A stretch of 32,959 bases of DNA. Origin: Phaeodactylibacter sp. (GTDB lineage Bacteria; Bacteroidota; Bacteroidia; Chitinophagales; Saprospiraceae). The DNA is taken from NCBI GenBank assembly GCA_024103175.1, contig JAGFJE010000385.1, positions 1 to 32,959 of the forward strand, read 5' to 3'. Under the pieces are notes generated by a model. It did no database searches, was not told the origin of the DNA, and saw only the letters and a list, made by a program, of their open reading frames with translations. A program made the position numbers and the translations under genes. This document shows, one piece after another, positions 24,601 to 31,295 of this stretch (within the stretch, counting starts at the first letter, position 1; each line of letters begins with the position of its first letter).

Positions 24601-25621
24601 GGGCGTAGCCGGCGTCCTCATAGGCGCGGTTCATGGCGAGGGCCTGGCCGGCGGGGCGGGGCGCGTAGACCGACTTGAAGCGGCCGTCGCTGGAGGTTCC
24701 TACGCCTTTGACTACGGCGTAGATGTGGTCGCCGTCGCGTTCGGCGTCTTCCAGCCGCTTCATCACCAGCATGCCGATGCCTTCGCCGATGAGCATGCCG
24801 TCGGCCTCATCGCTGAAGGGGCGGATATTGCCGGATTTGGAGAAGGCCGGCGTCTTGCTGAACGACATGTACATGAAGGGCGAGTTGTCGGTATCCACAC
24901 CTCCGGTGAGCATCATATCGCACCGGCCTTCCACCAGCTCGCTCAGGGCCATCTTGATGGCGCTCAGGGAGGCGGCGCAGGCGGCGTCGACCACGCTGTT
25001 GATGCCGCCCAGGTCGAAGCGGTTGGCGATGCGGCCGGAGATGACGTTGCCCAGCAGGCCGGGGAAAGCATTTTCGTTCCAGCTCACATAGGCTTTCTTT
25101 ATCTTATCGACAATGGGCGGGATGTCCTTTTCCGCCACACCGCTGGCCCTCAGGGCCTTTTCCCATACCGGGTACTGCAGGCGGGCGATCAGGGGCAGGA
25201 TCAGCTTCTGGCCGCCGCCCACGCCCAGCACTACGCCGGTCTTTTCTTTGATCTCTTTGGTGAATTTCGGGGAGTCCTGTCCGTAGCCGGCATCCTGCAG
25301 GGCGTCGCGGGCAGCCACCAGGCCGAGCAGTTGGCTGACGTCCGTCACTTCCAGGATATTGGGCGGCAGGCCGAACTCCATGGGATTGAAATCGATCTCG
25401 GGAAGGAAGCCGCCCCGCTTGCAGTAGGTCTTGTCCGGAGCGGCCATATCGGGGTCGTAGTAATCCTCGATGCGCCAGCGGCTGGGCGGGACGTCGGTGA
25501 TGCTGTCTTTGCCCAGGATGATGTTATTCCAGAATTCTTCGACATTGAGGGCATCGGCAAAGAGGGCGGAAAGGCCGGTGACGGCGATTGGCGTTTTGCG
25601 TAGGGAGCTGTTGATGTTCAT
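21671..25621 (-). CDS. pfaA: PUFA synthase PfaA, N-terminal part: KS-AT-ACP-ACP
   Basis: From ATG 25621 the product has 1316 residues. KS (10-465) has Cys215 in DAACAAS, His350 in EAHGTGT and His390 in QIGH. The malonyl-type AT (580-890) has Ser684 in GHSFGE and His789 in SAAFHT. A helical, Glu/Gln-rich linker (about 968-1045) and an Ala/Pro-rich stretch lead to two nearly identical acyl carrier domains with phosphopantetheine serines Ser1155 and Ser1271 in LGIDSIKR. PfaA starts and elongates the acyl chain. Two ACPs are few; other systems have several. The open frame extends 38 codons further upstream into tetR, but that extension has no family similarity; MNINSS is the natural start. The stop falls right after the second ACP, 10 bases beyond a run of nine A, where KR-DH would be expected to continue. 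Confidence 0.92.
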   Translation of the reverse strand: MNINSSLRKTPIAVTGLSALFADALNVEEFWNNIILGKDSITDVPPSRWRIEDYYDPDMAAPDKTYCKRGGFLPEIDFNPMEFGLPPNILEVTDVSQLLGLVAARDALQDAGYGQDSPKFTKEIKEKTGVVLGVGGGQKLILPLIARLQYPVWEKALRASGVAEKDIPPIVDKIKKAYVSWNENAFPGLLGNVISGRIANRFDLGGINSVVDAACAASLSAIKMALSELVEGRCDMMLTGGVDTDNSPFMYMSFSKTPAFSKSGNIRPFSDEADGMLIGEGIGMLVMKRLEDAERDGDHIYAVVKGVGTSSDGRFKSVYAPRPAGQALAMNRAYEDAGYAPSTVGLIEAHGTGTGAGDPTEFTSMNMVFGKDNPEKHHIALGSVKSQIGHTKAAAGAAGMIKAVLALHHEVLPPTINVERPNSQFDIENSPIYINTETRPWLRNGHPRRASVSAFGFGGINVHITMEEYQGKKRADYRLHEPYKTVLLQAPTPAQLLQECQARLARLQSDEGPAAFSSLARESKNTAPERPDARLGFVASSREECVELLRLAIQTLEKNQDAWNHPRGICYRPNGIDPATQKVVALFSGQGSQYVGMGKELANAFPEVHEAFSKADQLFRKDGESPLSKTVFPIPVFSPEEREAQQLALTETRYAQPAIGALSMGMYKVMHRAGFRPHFAAGHSFGELTALWSAGVFDEDTFLALAKERGAAMSMSNPNSDAGTMLAVKASETEVKQAINGMQGVSVANVNSNDQTVIGGGSTAIKAAEEQLKAKGLSVIPLPVSAAFHTAYVKHAQEPFARFVHTQNFNQPAIPVYANTTGQPYPHNADEQHAILEEQILNPVLFKNQIENIHQAGGRIFVEFGPRDVLSKLVQNILQGKEHIALSVNPAARKDSDLQFRQAALQLRVLGLPLADIDPYKRESAAPAAKTKLNVSLSGNNYVSGPTQQAYQAALSDGFRVSGGQETIVEKIIEVEKIIEVPAERETDLQIENEEEAMNKETLKVLQAALESFNAHQTKSLEIFERFMSEQNQQAQQLLQLLSRQIEAPQPAEKAAPLSNGFAKAEAPATAATPATGNGNGANGLAKTATKPATPAAPAVETKAAPVAEAPTAKTGIDTTQLEKALLEVVSEKTGYPAEMLELNMDMEADLGIDSIKRVEIFGALTAQYPEMAGINPNELTELRTLGEIVAHVGKKGGAVVAEPKVAGPVASAYGEAEVEKAQPEAPAAQAGTDTAQLEKALLEVVSEKTGYPAEMLELNMDMEADLGIDSIKRVEIFGALTAQYPEMAGINPNELAELRTLGEIVNYVGKKKLVA
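21683..21691 (-). other. Run of nine A: candidate slippage site joining the two pfaA frames
   Basis: In the transcript sense the codons read GGT AAA AAA AAA CTG, which includes the slippery heptamer A-AAA-AAA. The PfaA frame ends ten bases later (TAA, 21673-21671) and the KR-DH frame is opened by this run (TAA at 21692-21690), so the only overlap is 21671-21689. A tenth A, by transcriptional slippage or a miscount of the homopolymer, or a -1 ribosomal slip would fuse the reading frames. Confidence 0.8.
21707..21930 (-). repeat. Direct repeat, second ACP module
   Basis: This 224-base stretch encoding the second carrier domain is roughly 90 percent identical in DNA to 22055-22278, which encodes the first. 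The two are in the same frame and about 120 bp apart. Recombination between them could change the ACP number. Confidence 0.88.
22055..22278 (-). repeat. Direct repeat, first ACP module
   Basis: This is the partner of 21707-21930. It encodes the carrier domain with Ser1155 of the KS-AT-ACP-ACP protein. Third-position differences dominate, which shows that the duplication is not brand new but that the protein sequence is kept constant. Confidence 0.88.
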
Positions 25622-25671
25622 ATCTATTATTTTGATCCCCGTCGGCTGAAAAAGAGGCGGGGAAGGTCTTT

Positions 25672-26289
25672 TTAAACCGAGATGCGAAACAGTTCTTCCT
25701 GTTTTTCCAGCAGCTCGATGCCCTTGAGGGTGCACAGGCCGCGCATGTAGGGGATCAGTATGCCGAAGGTGAGCCGCTCTTTACTGAAGTCCACAGCGGG
25801 GAACATATCGTTGTCTTTCAGTAGCTTGAGCAGGGCCAGCACCGTTTTGACCACCACATCCACATCCATGTCTTCCTGGAAGATGCCATCCTGTATGCCC
25901 CATTCGGCGAGGTCCACGAGTTGCTGATGGGCAAAGTTTCCGGTATTTCGATACGATTCGTGCAGCAGGCCCGGGTAGTAGTGAATGATGTCGCTGAAGA
26001 AGTTGGGGTTGACGTGGTAGGTCCGCCCCACGATCTTGTGGTGCAGGTGGCCCATGGCCTCGATGGCATTACCGGCCGACTTTATGATCTCTTCGTTCTC
26101 CTCTTTGATCCGGGCGTGGTAAACGGCCAGGCAGGCTTCCAGTAAGCCGGTCTTATCCTTGAAATGCGTGTAGATGGTCCGCTTGGAGGTGTGCAGTTCC
26201 CTGACCAGGCGGTCGAGGGTGACCGTCTTCACGCCGTGTTTGACGAACAGCTGGGTAGCGGTTTCTATAATGTGTTCTCGTGTGATCAT
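25672..26289 (-). CDS. TetR-family transcriptional regulator heading the pfa cluster
   Basis: The 205-residue protein has the TetR N-terminal DNA-binding domain. MITREHIIETATQLFVKHGV precedes a helix-turn-helix with TLDRLVRELHTSKRTIYTHF (24-43) and the usual KDKTGLLEA continuation. The C-terminal ligand-binding half is helical and not assignable to a ligand. It is the first gene of the leftward pfa set, 50 bp before pfaA, so it is probably co-transcribed and may repress its own operon in response to an acyl compound; that role is inferred from position only. It is divergent from the amidohydrolase gene across 223 bp. Confidence 0.9.
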   Translation of the reverse strand: MITREHIIETATQLFVKHGVKTVTLDRLVRELHTSKRTIYTHFKDKTGLLEACLAVYHARIKEENEEIIKSAGNAIEAMGHLHHKIVGRTYHVNPNFFSDIIHYYPGLLHESYRNTGNFAHQQLVDLAEWGIQDGIFQEDMDVDVVVKTVLALLKLLKDNDMFPAVDFSKERLTFGILIPYMRGLCTLKGIELLEKQEELFRISV

Positions 26290-26512
26290 GTATGTGATTA
26301 AGCCTCCTGGCGGCCCGAGTGGTAATATTTTGGTTTCGTCAGTACCACAAAGGAAAAAAGATCTGGAGGGACTTCCTAATTTTCCGGGAGATTTATTTTT
26401 CCGGGCAAAGAAAAGGTTCCTTGTAATCAGTTAGTTAAGTTACTATGGTTAGAATGCCCCTTCTCCTCCGAATTAATCCTTAAATTACACGCCGACCAAC
26501 CCATCAGCCGCT
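26290..26512. other. Divergent regulatory spacer tetR-pfa / amidohydrolase
   Basis: The 223-bp spacer must carry the promoter for the tetR-pfa operon and for the amidohydrolase gene. Seen in it are the inverted repeat GTGGTA (26319-26324) and TACCAC (26343-26348), 18 bp apart and 30-60 bp before tetR, and the direct repeat TTTTCCGGG (near 26380 and 26397). Either could be a regulator site. No full TAnnTTTG promoter was found on either strand. Confidence 0.35.
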
Positions 26513-28186
26513 ATGCATAGACTCCTTTTGTTTTACCTCCTCCTCGTCCTGGCCTCCTGTGAAGCGCCGGAAGAATACGATCTGCTCATCCGCAACGCCA
26601 CCATCTACGACGGCTCCGGCGCACCTCCTGTGCAGGGGGACATTGCTGTAAACGCCGATACGATCGCGGCGGTGGGAGGCCTGGGCAACGCTACGGGGCG
26701 AACGGAGGCCGACGCTCAGGGCCTGGCCGTCAGCCCCGGCTTCATCAATATGCTCAGCTGGGCCACCGAGAGCCTGCTGGAAGATGGGCGCGGCCTGAGC
26801 GACATCAAACAGGGCGTCACCCTGGAAGTGATGGGCGAAGGCTGGTCGATGGGGCCGCTGACGGACAGCATGAAGGTGGAGATGGTAAAGGAACAGGCCG
26901 ACATTAAATATGAGATAAAATGGACGACGCTGGGCGAATACCTCCAATACCTGGAAGACAGGGGCGTTTCCCCCAACGTGGCCTCCTTCGTGGGCGCCAC
27001 TACTCTGCGCATCCACGAGCTGGGCTACGAAGACCGCCCGCCCACCGCGGAAGAGCTGGAGCGCATGAAAGCCCTCGCCCGGCAGGCGATGGAGGAGGGC
27101 GCCCTGGGCATCGGCTCCTCCCTGATCTACGCCCCGGCTTTTTACGCCGGTACGGAAGAACTGATCGAGCTGTGCAGGGCCGCCGGCGAGTACGATGGCC
27201 TATACATCACCCACCTGCGCAGCGAAGGCAATAAACTGCTGGCGGCCATCGATGAGGTGATCCGTATCGCCTCCGAAGCGCAGGTGCCGGCCGAGATTTA
27301 CCACCTGAAAGCCGCCGGCCGCAACAACTGGCCGAAAATGGATCTTGCCATTCAGAAGATCGACAGCGCCCGCGCCGCCGGCATCCGGCTGACTACCGAT
27401 ATGTACACCTACGTCGCCGGCGCTACCGGCCTCGACGCCGCCATGCCGCCCTGGGTGCAGGAGGGCGGCTACGAGGCCTGGGCGCAGCGCCTGCGGGACT
27501 CCGCCGTTCGCGCCCGCGTGGCGGAAGAGATGCGCACCGACGCACAGGACTGGGAAAACCTGTACTACGCCGCCGGCTCCGCCGACAACCTCCTGCTGGT
27601 GGGCTTTAAGAACGACAGCCTAAAGCCGTATACCGGCAAGTCGCTGGCGGAGGTGGCGGCCCTGCGCGGGAAAAGCGCGGAGGAAACCGCCATGGACCTC
27701 GTCGTGGAGGACGGCAGCCGGGTGGGCACGGTCTACTTCCTCATGTCGGAAGAGAATGTCAGAAAACAGATCGCCCTGCCTTACATGAGCTTTGGCTCGG
27801 ATGCCGGCGCCCTGGCGGCCGAGGGGGTGTTCCTGCAGTCCAACCCGCACCCGCGCGCCTACGGCAACTTCGCGCGACTACTGGGTAAATACGTACGGGA
27901 AGAGCAGGCGATCCCCCTGGAAGAGGCCATCCGGAAACTGACGTCTCAGCCGGCCGACAACCTGAAGATTCGGAAGCGGGGCTTGCTGAAGCCGGGATAC
28001 TACGCCGATATCGTCGTTTTCGACCCGGCTACCATTGCGGATAAGGCAACGTTCGAGGCGCCGCACCAGTATGCCGTCGGGGTGCGGCATGTGTTTGTCA
28101 ACGGCGTGCAGGTACTGAAGGACGGGGAACCTACCGGGGCTACGCCCGGGCGGTTCGTGAAGGGGCCGGGGTGGAAGGGGGAGTAG
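26513..28186 (+). CDS. D-aminoacylase-like amidohydrolase lipoprotein with altered metal site
   Basis: The 557-residue product has a lipobox LASC (Cys16) and an amidohydrolase fold related to N-acyl-D-amino-acid deacylases. The N-terminal beta part is YDLLIRNATIYDGSGAPP; the C-terminal part includes LKPGYYADIVVFDP. His234 (THLRSEG), His264 (IYHLKA) and the Asp of FGSDAG (about 430) are kept. The canonical PGFIDxHxHxD metal motif reads PGFINMLSWATES (75-87), so both histidines and the first aspartate are missing, and GEGWSMG replaces the cysteine-containing GNCGxS segment. The protein may therefore bind one metal differently or be non-hydrolytic. It is probably anchored in the periplasm. It is divergent from tetR; a link to the pfa cluster is not evident. 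Confidence 0.85.
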   Translation: MHRLLLFYLLLVLASCEAPEEYDLLIRNATIYDGSGAPPVQGDIAVNADTIAAVGGLGNATGRTEADAQGLAVSPGFINMLSWATESLLEDGRGLSDIKQGVTLEVMGEGWSMGPLTDSMKVEMVKEQADIKYEIKWTTLGEYLQYLEDRGVSPNVASFVGATTLRIHELGYEDRPPTAEELERMKALARQAMEEGALGIGSSLIYAPAFYAGTEELIELCRAAGEYDGLYITHLRSEGNKLLAAIDEVIRIASEAQVPAEIYHLKAAGRNNWPKMDLAIQKIDSARAAGIRLTTDMYTYVAGATGLDAAMPPWVQEGGYEAWAQRLRDSAVRARVAEEMRTDAQDWENLYYAAGSADNLLLVGFKNDSLKPYTGKSLAEVAALRGKSAEETAMDLVVEDGSRVGTVYFLMSEENVRKQIALPYMSFGSDAGALAAEGVFLQSNPHPRAYGNFARLLGKYVREEQAIPLEEAIRKLTSQPADNLKIRKRGLLKPGYYADIVVFDPATIADKATFEAPHQYAVGVRHVFVNGVQVLKDGEPTGATPGRFVKGPGWKGE

Positions 28187-28189
28187 GGG

Positions 28190-28288
28190 GGGGCGGAAGT
28201 GGGAAGTGGGAAGTGGGAAGTGGGAAGGCGGAAGGCGGAAGGCGGAAGGGCTCCCCATTTCCCACTTCTGCCTTCCCACTTCCGCCTT
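28190..28288. repeat. Heptamer minisatellite with inverted partner between convergent genes
   Basis: Four copies of GTGGGAA (28199-28226) are followed by three of GGCGGAA (28227-28247). The segment 28259-28288 contains the complementary words (TTCCCACTTC, CCTTCCCACTTCCGCCTT). The whole could form long alternative stems and may end transcription from both convergent genes. Confidence 0.85.
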
Positions 28289-28292
28289 CGAC

Positions 28293-31049
28293 TCACGGCT
28301 TCGCCGCTCTCACCTTAGCGAAATCTCCGGCCTTGACGATGACCATTTTGTCCAGGTCCAGGTATTTAGCCATAACGGCATTGATCTGCGCGGGAGTGAG
28401 TTCCTGGATTCTGGCTTCCAGGGCGGCGTCCCATTCCATGGTCTTATCCAGGTCGAGGTAGCTGTTGAGGGTAGAAGACAGGGAATTGTCCTGAGCGCGG
28501 CGCACCTGCTGGCTTTGTATCCATCCGCTCTTGGCGGCCTCCACCTCCTCGTCGGTGAAGCCGTCGGTGACGACTTTTCCGATCTCTTCGCGGAAAGCCT
28601 TTTCCAGCGCTTCGGCATTTTCCGGCGCGTAGATGGCGTAGGCCTGCCAGGTGCCCGTTTCATCGCGGGGGTCGGCGTAGAAGAAGGCCCCTACTCCATA
28701 GCTGAGGCCTTCCTTCTGGCGGATGCGGACGGCCAGGCGGGAATTCAGAAAGCCGCCGCCCAGCATGAAGTTGCCCAGCATCATGGCCGGGTAATCCGGA
28801 TGGTCGACGTTCATCGGTATTTTCTGGCCGGCGAGGAAAGTGGCGTTGGCCTTGTCCGGCGTTTCCAGTTCGACGTTGGCGGGCTCCGGCTCCTTGAATT
28901 CATCCGCCAGGCGCTCGTAGGGGCTGGGGCTCGTCCAGCTCTCGAAGTTGCGGTTGAGGGCAGCTTTCGCCTCATCGCCGTCGAAATCGCCTACGATAGC
29001 GATGGTGGCGTCGGTGGCGCCATAAAACTCTTCGTAGAAAGCCTTCACCTCTTCCAGCTTCAGGTTCTTGATGGCGGCTACTTCCTCGTCGAAAGTCATA
29101 GTGTAGCGCGGGTCTTCCATATCGTAAACGTCCATCAGCCGTCCCATTTTATTGGAGGCCACAGACATCGGCTCGGAGCGGTTCTCCTCGATGGAGGCCA
29201 GTTCTTCCGAGCGCAGCTTTTCGAACTCTTCTTCCGGGAAGGTGGACTTCTGCAGCATCTCTCCTACCAGGCCGATCACATCGGGCAGCAGATCCCGTTC
29301 TGTTTCGATAAGGACATAGGCGCCGGTAGCGCCGCCGCCGATGCGGACGCGGGCTTTGAGCTCGTCCAGTTTGTCTTCCAGTTCCTGGCGGCTCATCGTT
29401 TCGGTGCCTTTGTCGAGCATCATGCCGGCGAAGCGGGCCGCCATTTGCTTGCCCTGCAGGCTTTTTTCGGTACCAAATCGAAGAGACATGCGCGCCACCA
29501 CGGCGTCGCCCCGGGTTTCTTTGGGCAACAGGGCATACTCCAGCGTTTGCTCCAGCTCTCCCCGGGTAGTGCGGTTTTCGATATTCTCATAAGAAGGGTC
29601 GAAGGCCTCCCCTTCGGCGATGGCCTCCTTACCTTTGTAGTCCTTCACCATGGCCTCGATATCGGGCACGTCCGGGACTTCTACCCGGTCGGGCTCATCG
29701 GTGGGCAGGAAGCGGCCGACGGTGCGGTTGCTGGGCTTGAAATAGCGCTTGGCCACGGCCTGCACCTGTTCGGGCGTCACCTGTTCGAGGCGGTCGCGGT
29801 AGAGGAAGGCCAGCCGCCAGTCGCCCTGGGCGATGTACCCGCTCATGGCCAGGCCAACGCGGTCGCTGTTGCGGAAAAAGAGGTTGAAATTTTTCAGCAG
29901 GCGTTTTTTGGCGCGCTCTACCTCCTCTGCGGTAGGCAGGTTCTCCTTCAGGGCATCGATGGTAGACATCATAGCCGCTTCCGCTTCCGCCAGGCTTTTT
30001 TCTTTGAGCACATCGGCCGAAAAATAGGCGAAGCCGGGCTCTGCCAGGCCGGCCGCCCAGCCATACTGAGAGCTGGCCTTTCCGGATTCCACCAGCGCTT
30101 TGTACAGGCGGCCGCCCGGCTCACTGGTGAGCAGCTCCATCAGGACATCGACCGCGGGATAGTCCGGATGGCTGCCCGGGCAGATGTGGTAGGCGCAGCT
30201 CACCACCTGCACGTCGCCGACGCGCCGTAGTTCGGCGAAACGCTCTCCATCCTGTACCGGCTCACGGGTGTAGGTGGGGAAGAGTTCCCGCTCCGGGCGC
30301 GGGATGCGGCCAAAATACTCTTTGATCATGGCCAGCGTCGGTTCGGGGTCGACCTTGCCGGCGATCACCAGGTAGGCGTTATCCGGCTGGTAATATTTGC
30401 GGTAAAAGGCCTGCAGGCGTTCAATGGGCACATTCTCCAGGTCGGCGCGGGCGCCGATGGTCGACTTGCCGTAGTTGTGCCAGAGGTAGGCGGTCGACAG
30501 GACGCGCTCCATGAGCACCCGGCTTGGGCTGTTCTCACCCCGCTCGAACTCATTGCGCACGACGGTCATTTCACTCTCCAGGTCCTCGGCGGCAATGAAG
30601 GAGTTGACCATGCGGTCGGCTTCCATATCGAGGGCCCAGCGCAGGTTCTCTTCGGTAGCGCTGAAGGTTTCGAAGTAGTTGGTGCGGTCGTACCAGGTCG
30701 TGCCGTTGGGGCGGGCGCCGTGCTCGGTGAGCTCCTGCGGAATATTGGGATGGTCGGGAGTGCCCTTGAAGACCAGGTGTTCCAGCAGGTGGGCCATGCC
30801 CGTCTCCCCGTAGGCTTCATGACGGGAGCCCACGAGGTAGGTCACATTGACGGTAACGGTCGGCTTGGAATTATCGGGAAACAACAGGATGCGGAGGCCA
30901 TTATCCTCCAGCAGATACTCGGTAATGCCTTCGACAGAGGCCAGTTGGGTGATGCCCTCCGGGAGCTTGTGCTCCTGGGCAAACATACTTTGAAAAAACA
31001 GGAAAAGGGCGAGGAAACTCAGCCCCATCCGGGAGGGTTGCTTTATCAT
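28293..31049 (-). CDS. M16-family zinc metalloprotease (pitrilysin-like), secreted
   Basis: The 918-residue protein has a signal peptide (LSFLALFLFFQSMFAQ) and two tandem M16 halves. The first half has the inverted zinc motif HxxEH as HLLEH (His87, Glu90, His91) and the third ligand Glu167 in RNEFERGEN, 76 residues after His91, the standard spacing. The second half (from about 500) retains the fold but has no HxxEH, as expected for the paired non-catalytic domain. These periplasmic or membrane-associated enzymes degrade peptides. The length is standard for the fused two-half form. MIKQPSR could be replaced by the ATG seven codons later with an equally good signal peptide. A near-promoter (TATCTTTTG, 31085-31077, one base too long) lies just upstream. 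Confidence 0.93.
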   Translation of the reverse strand: MIKQPSRMGLSFLALFLFFQSMFAQEHKLPEGITQLASVEGITEYLLEDNGLRILLFPDNSKPTVTVNVTYLVGSRHEAYGETGMAHLLEHLVFKGTPDHPNIPQELTEHGARPNGTTWYDRTNYFETFSATEENLRWALDMEADRMVNSFIAAEDLESEMTVVRNEFERGENSPSRVLMERVLSTAYLWHNYGKSTIGARADLENVPIERLQAFYRKYYQPDNAYLVIAGKVDPEPTLAMIKEYFGRIPRPERELFPTYTREPVQDGERFAELRRVGDVQVVSCAYHICPGSHPDYPAVDVLMELLTSEPGGRLYKALVESGKASSQYGWAAGLAEPGFAYFSADVLKEKSLAEAEAAMMSTIDALKENLPTAEEVERAKKRLLKNFNLFFRNSDRVGLAMSGYIAQGDWRLAFLYRDRLEQVTPEQVQAVAKRYFKPSNRTVGRFLPTDEPDRVEVPDVPDIEAMVKDYKGKEAIAEGEAFDPSYENIENRTTRGELEQTLEYALLPKETRGDAVVARMSLRFGTEKSLQGKQMAARFAGMMLDKGTETMSRQELEDKLDELKARVRIGGGATGAYVLIETERDLLPDVIGLVGEMLQKSTFPEEEFEKLRSEELASIEENRSEPMSVASNKMGRLMDVYDMEDPRYTMTFDEEVAAIKNLKLEEVKAFYEEFYGATDATIAIVGDFDGDEAKAALNRNFESWTSPSPYERLADEFKEPEPANVELETPDKANATFLAGQKIPMNVDHPDYPAMMLGNFMLGGGFLNSRLAVRIRQKEGLSYGVGAFFYADPRDETGTWQAYAIYAPENAEALEKAFREEIGKVVTDGFTDEEVEAAKSGWIQSQQVRRAQDNSLSSTLNSYLDLDKTMEWDAALEARIQELTPAQINAVMAKYLDLDKMVIVKAGDFAKVRAAKP

Positions 31050-31165
31050 CAGGCTTGCGTTTAGTGAAAAAATGGAGCAAAAGATAAGGAAAATGGGGGG
31101 AGGATGGAATTAATTGGGGAAGATTAACAGAGGGTTGGATTGATGGAGGGCTGCGTGGCCCCGGA

Positions 31166-31197
31166 AACCATGAAACAGTGTAACCGTGGAACAGTGA
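31166..31197. repeat. Two 16-bp imperfect direct repeats before the rlmD promoter
   Basis: AACCATGAAACAGTGT (31166-31181) is followed directly by AACCGTGGAACAGTGA (31182-31197), 13 of 16 identical. The second copy overlaps where the -33 region would be, so it might be an operator, or merely a repeat remnant. Confidence 0.6.
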
Positions 31198-31208
31198 ATC
31201 AACTTTCG

Positions 31209-31216
31209 TACCTTTG
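31209..31216 (+). promoter_or_regulatory. -7 element of the rlmD-like gene promoter
   Basis: TACCTTTG followed by CA fits the Bacteroidota -7 consensus TAnnTTTG exactly. The -33 position has only GTG (20 bp upstream). Transcription would begin near 31222, leaving a leader of about 70 nt that contains the hairpin at 31235-31283. Confidence 0.65.
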
Positions 31217-31234
31217 CATCCTCGAAAGCCAGAA

Positions 31235-31283
31235 AAAATAACTTTTCCCACCTGGAGATCCCTGCTGAGGGAAAAGTTATTTT
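31235..31283 (+). promoter_or_regulatory. Perfect 15-bp leader hairpin before the rlmD-like gene
   Basis: AAAATAACTTTTCCC (31235-31249) and its exact complement GGGAAAAGTTATTTT (31269-31283) enclose a 19-nt loop. The hairpin starts about 13 nt after the inferred transcription start and ends 12 nt before the ATG. The TTTT at its base makes it attenuator-like. No known riboswitch was recognised. Confidence 0.85.
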
Positions 31284-31295
31284 CAAAAAAAACAC

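Noticed and set aside
21671..25735. A longer start for the KS-AT-ACP-ACP protein, overlapping tetR
   Set aside because: The 38 extra residues overlap the end of tetR and show no similarity to the KS start; ATG 25621 puts the KS at the normal position.
28190..28260. Repeated units resembling a CRISPR array
   Set aside because: The units are 7 bp with no spacers, and no cas genes are nearby; it is a minisatellite.
31050..31295. A tRNA or known riboswitch in the M16/rlmD spacer
   Set aside because: No cloverleaf or known aptamer core could be traced; only a promoter element, a short direct repeat and a simple hairpin are present.
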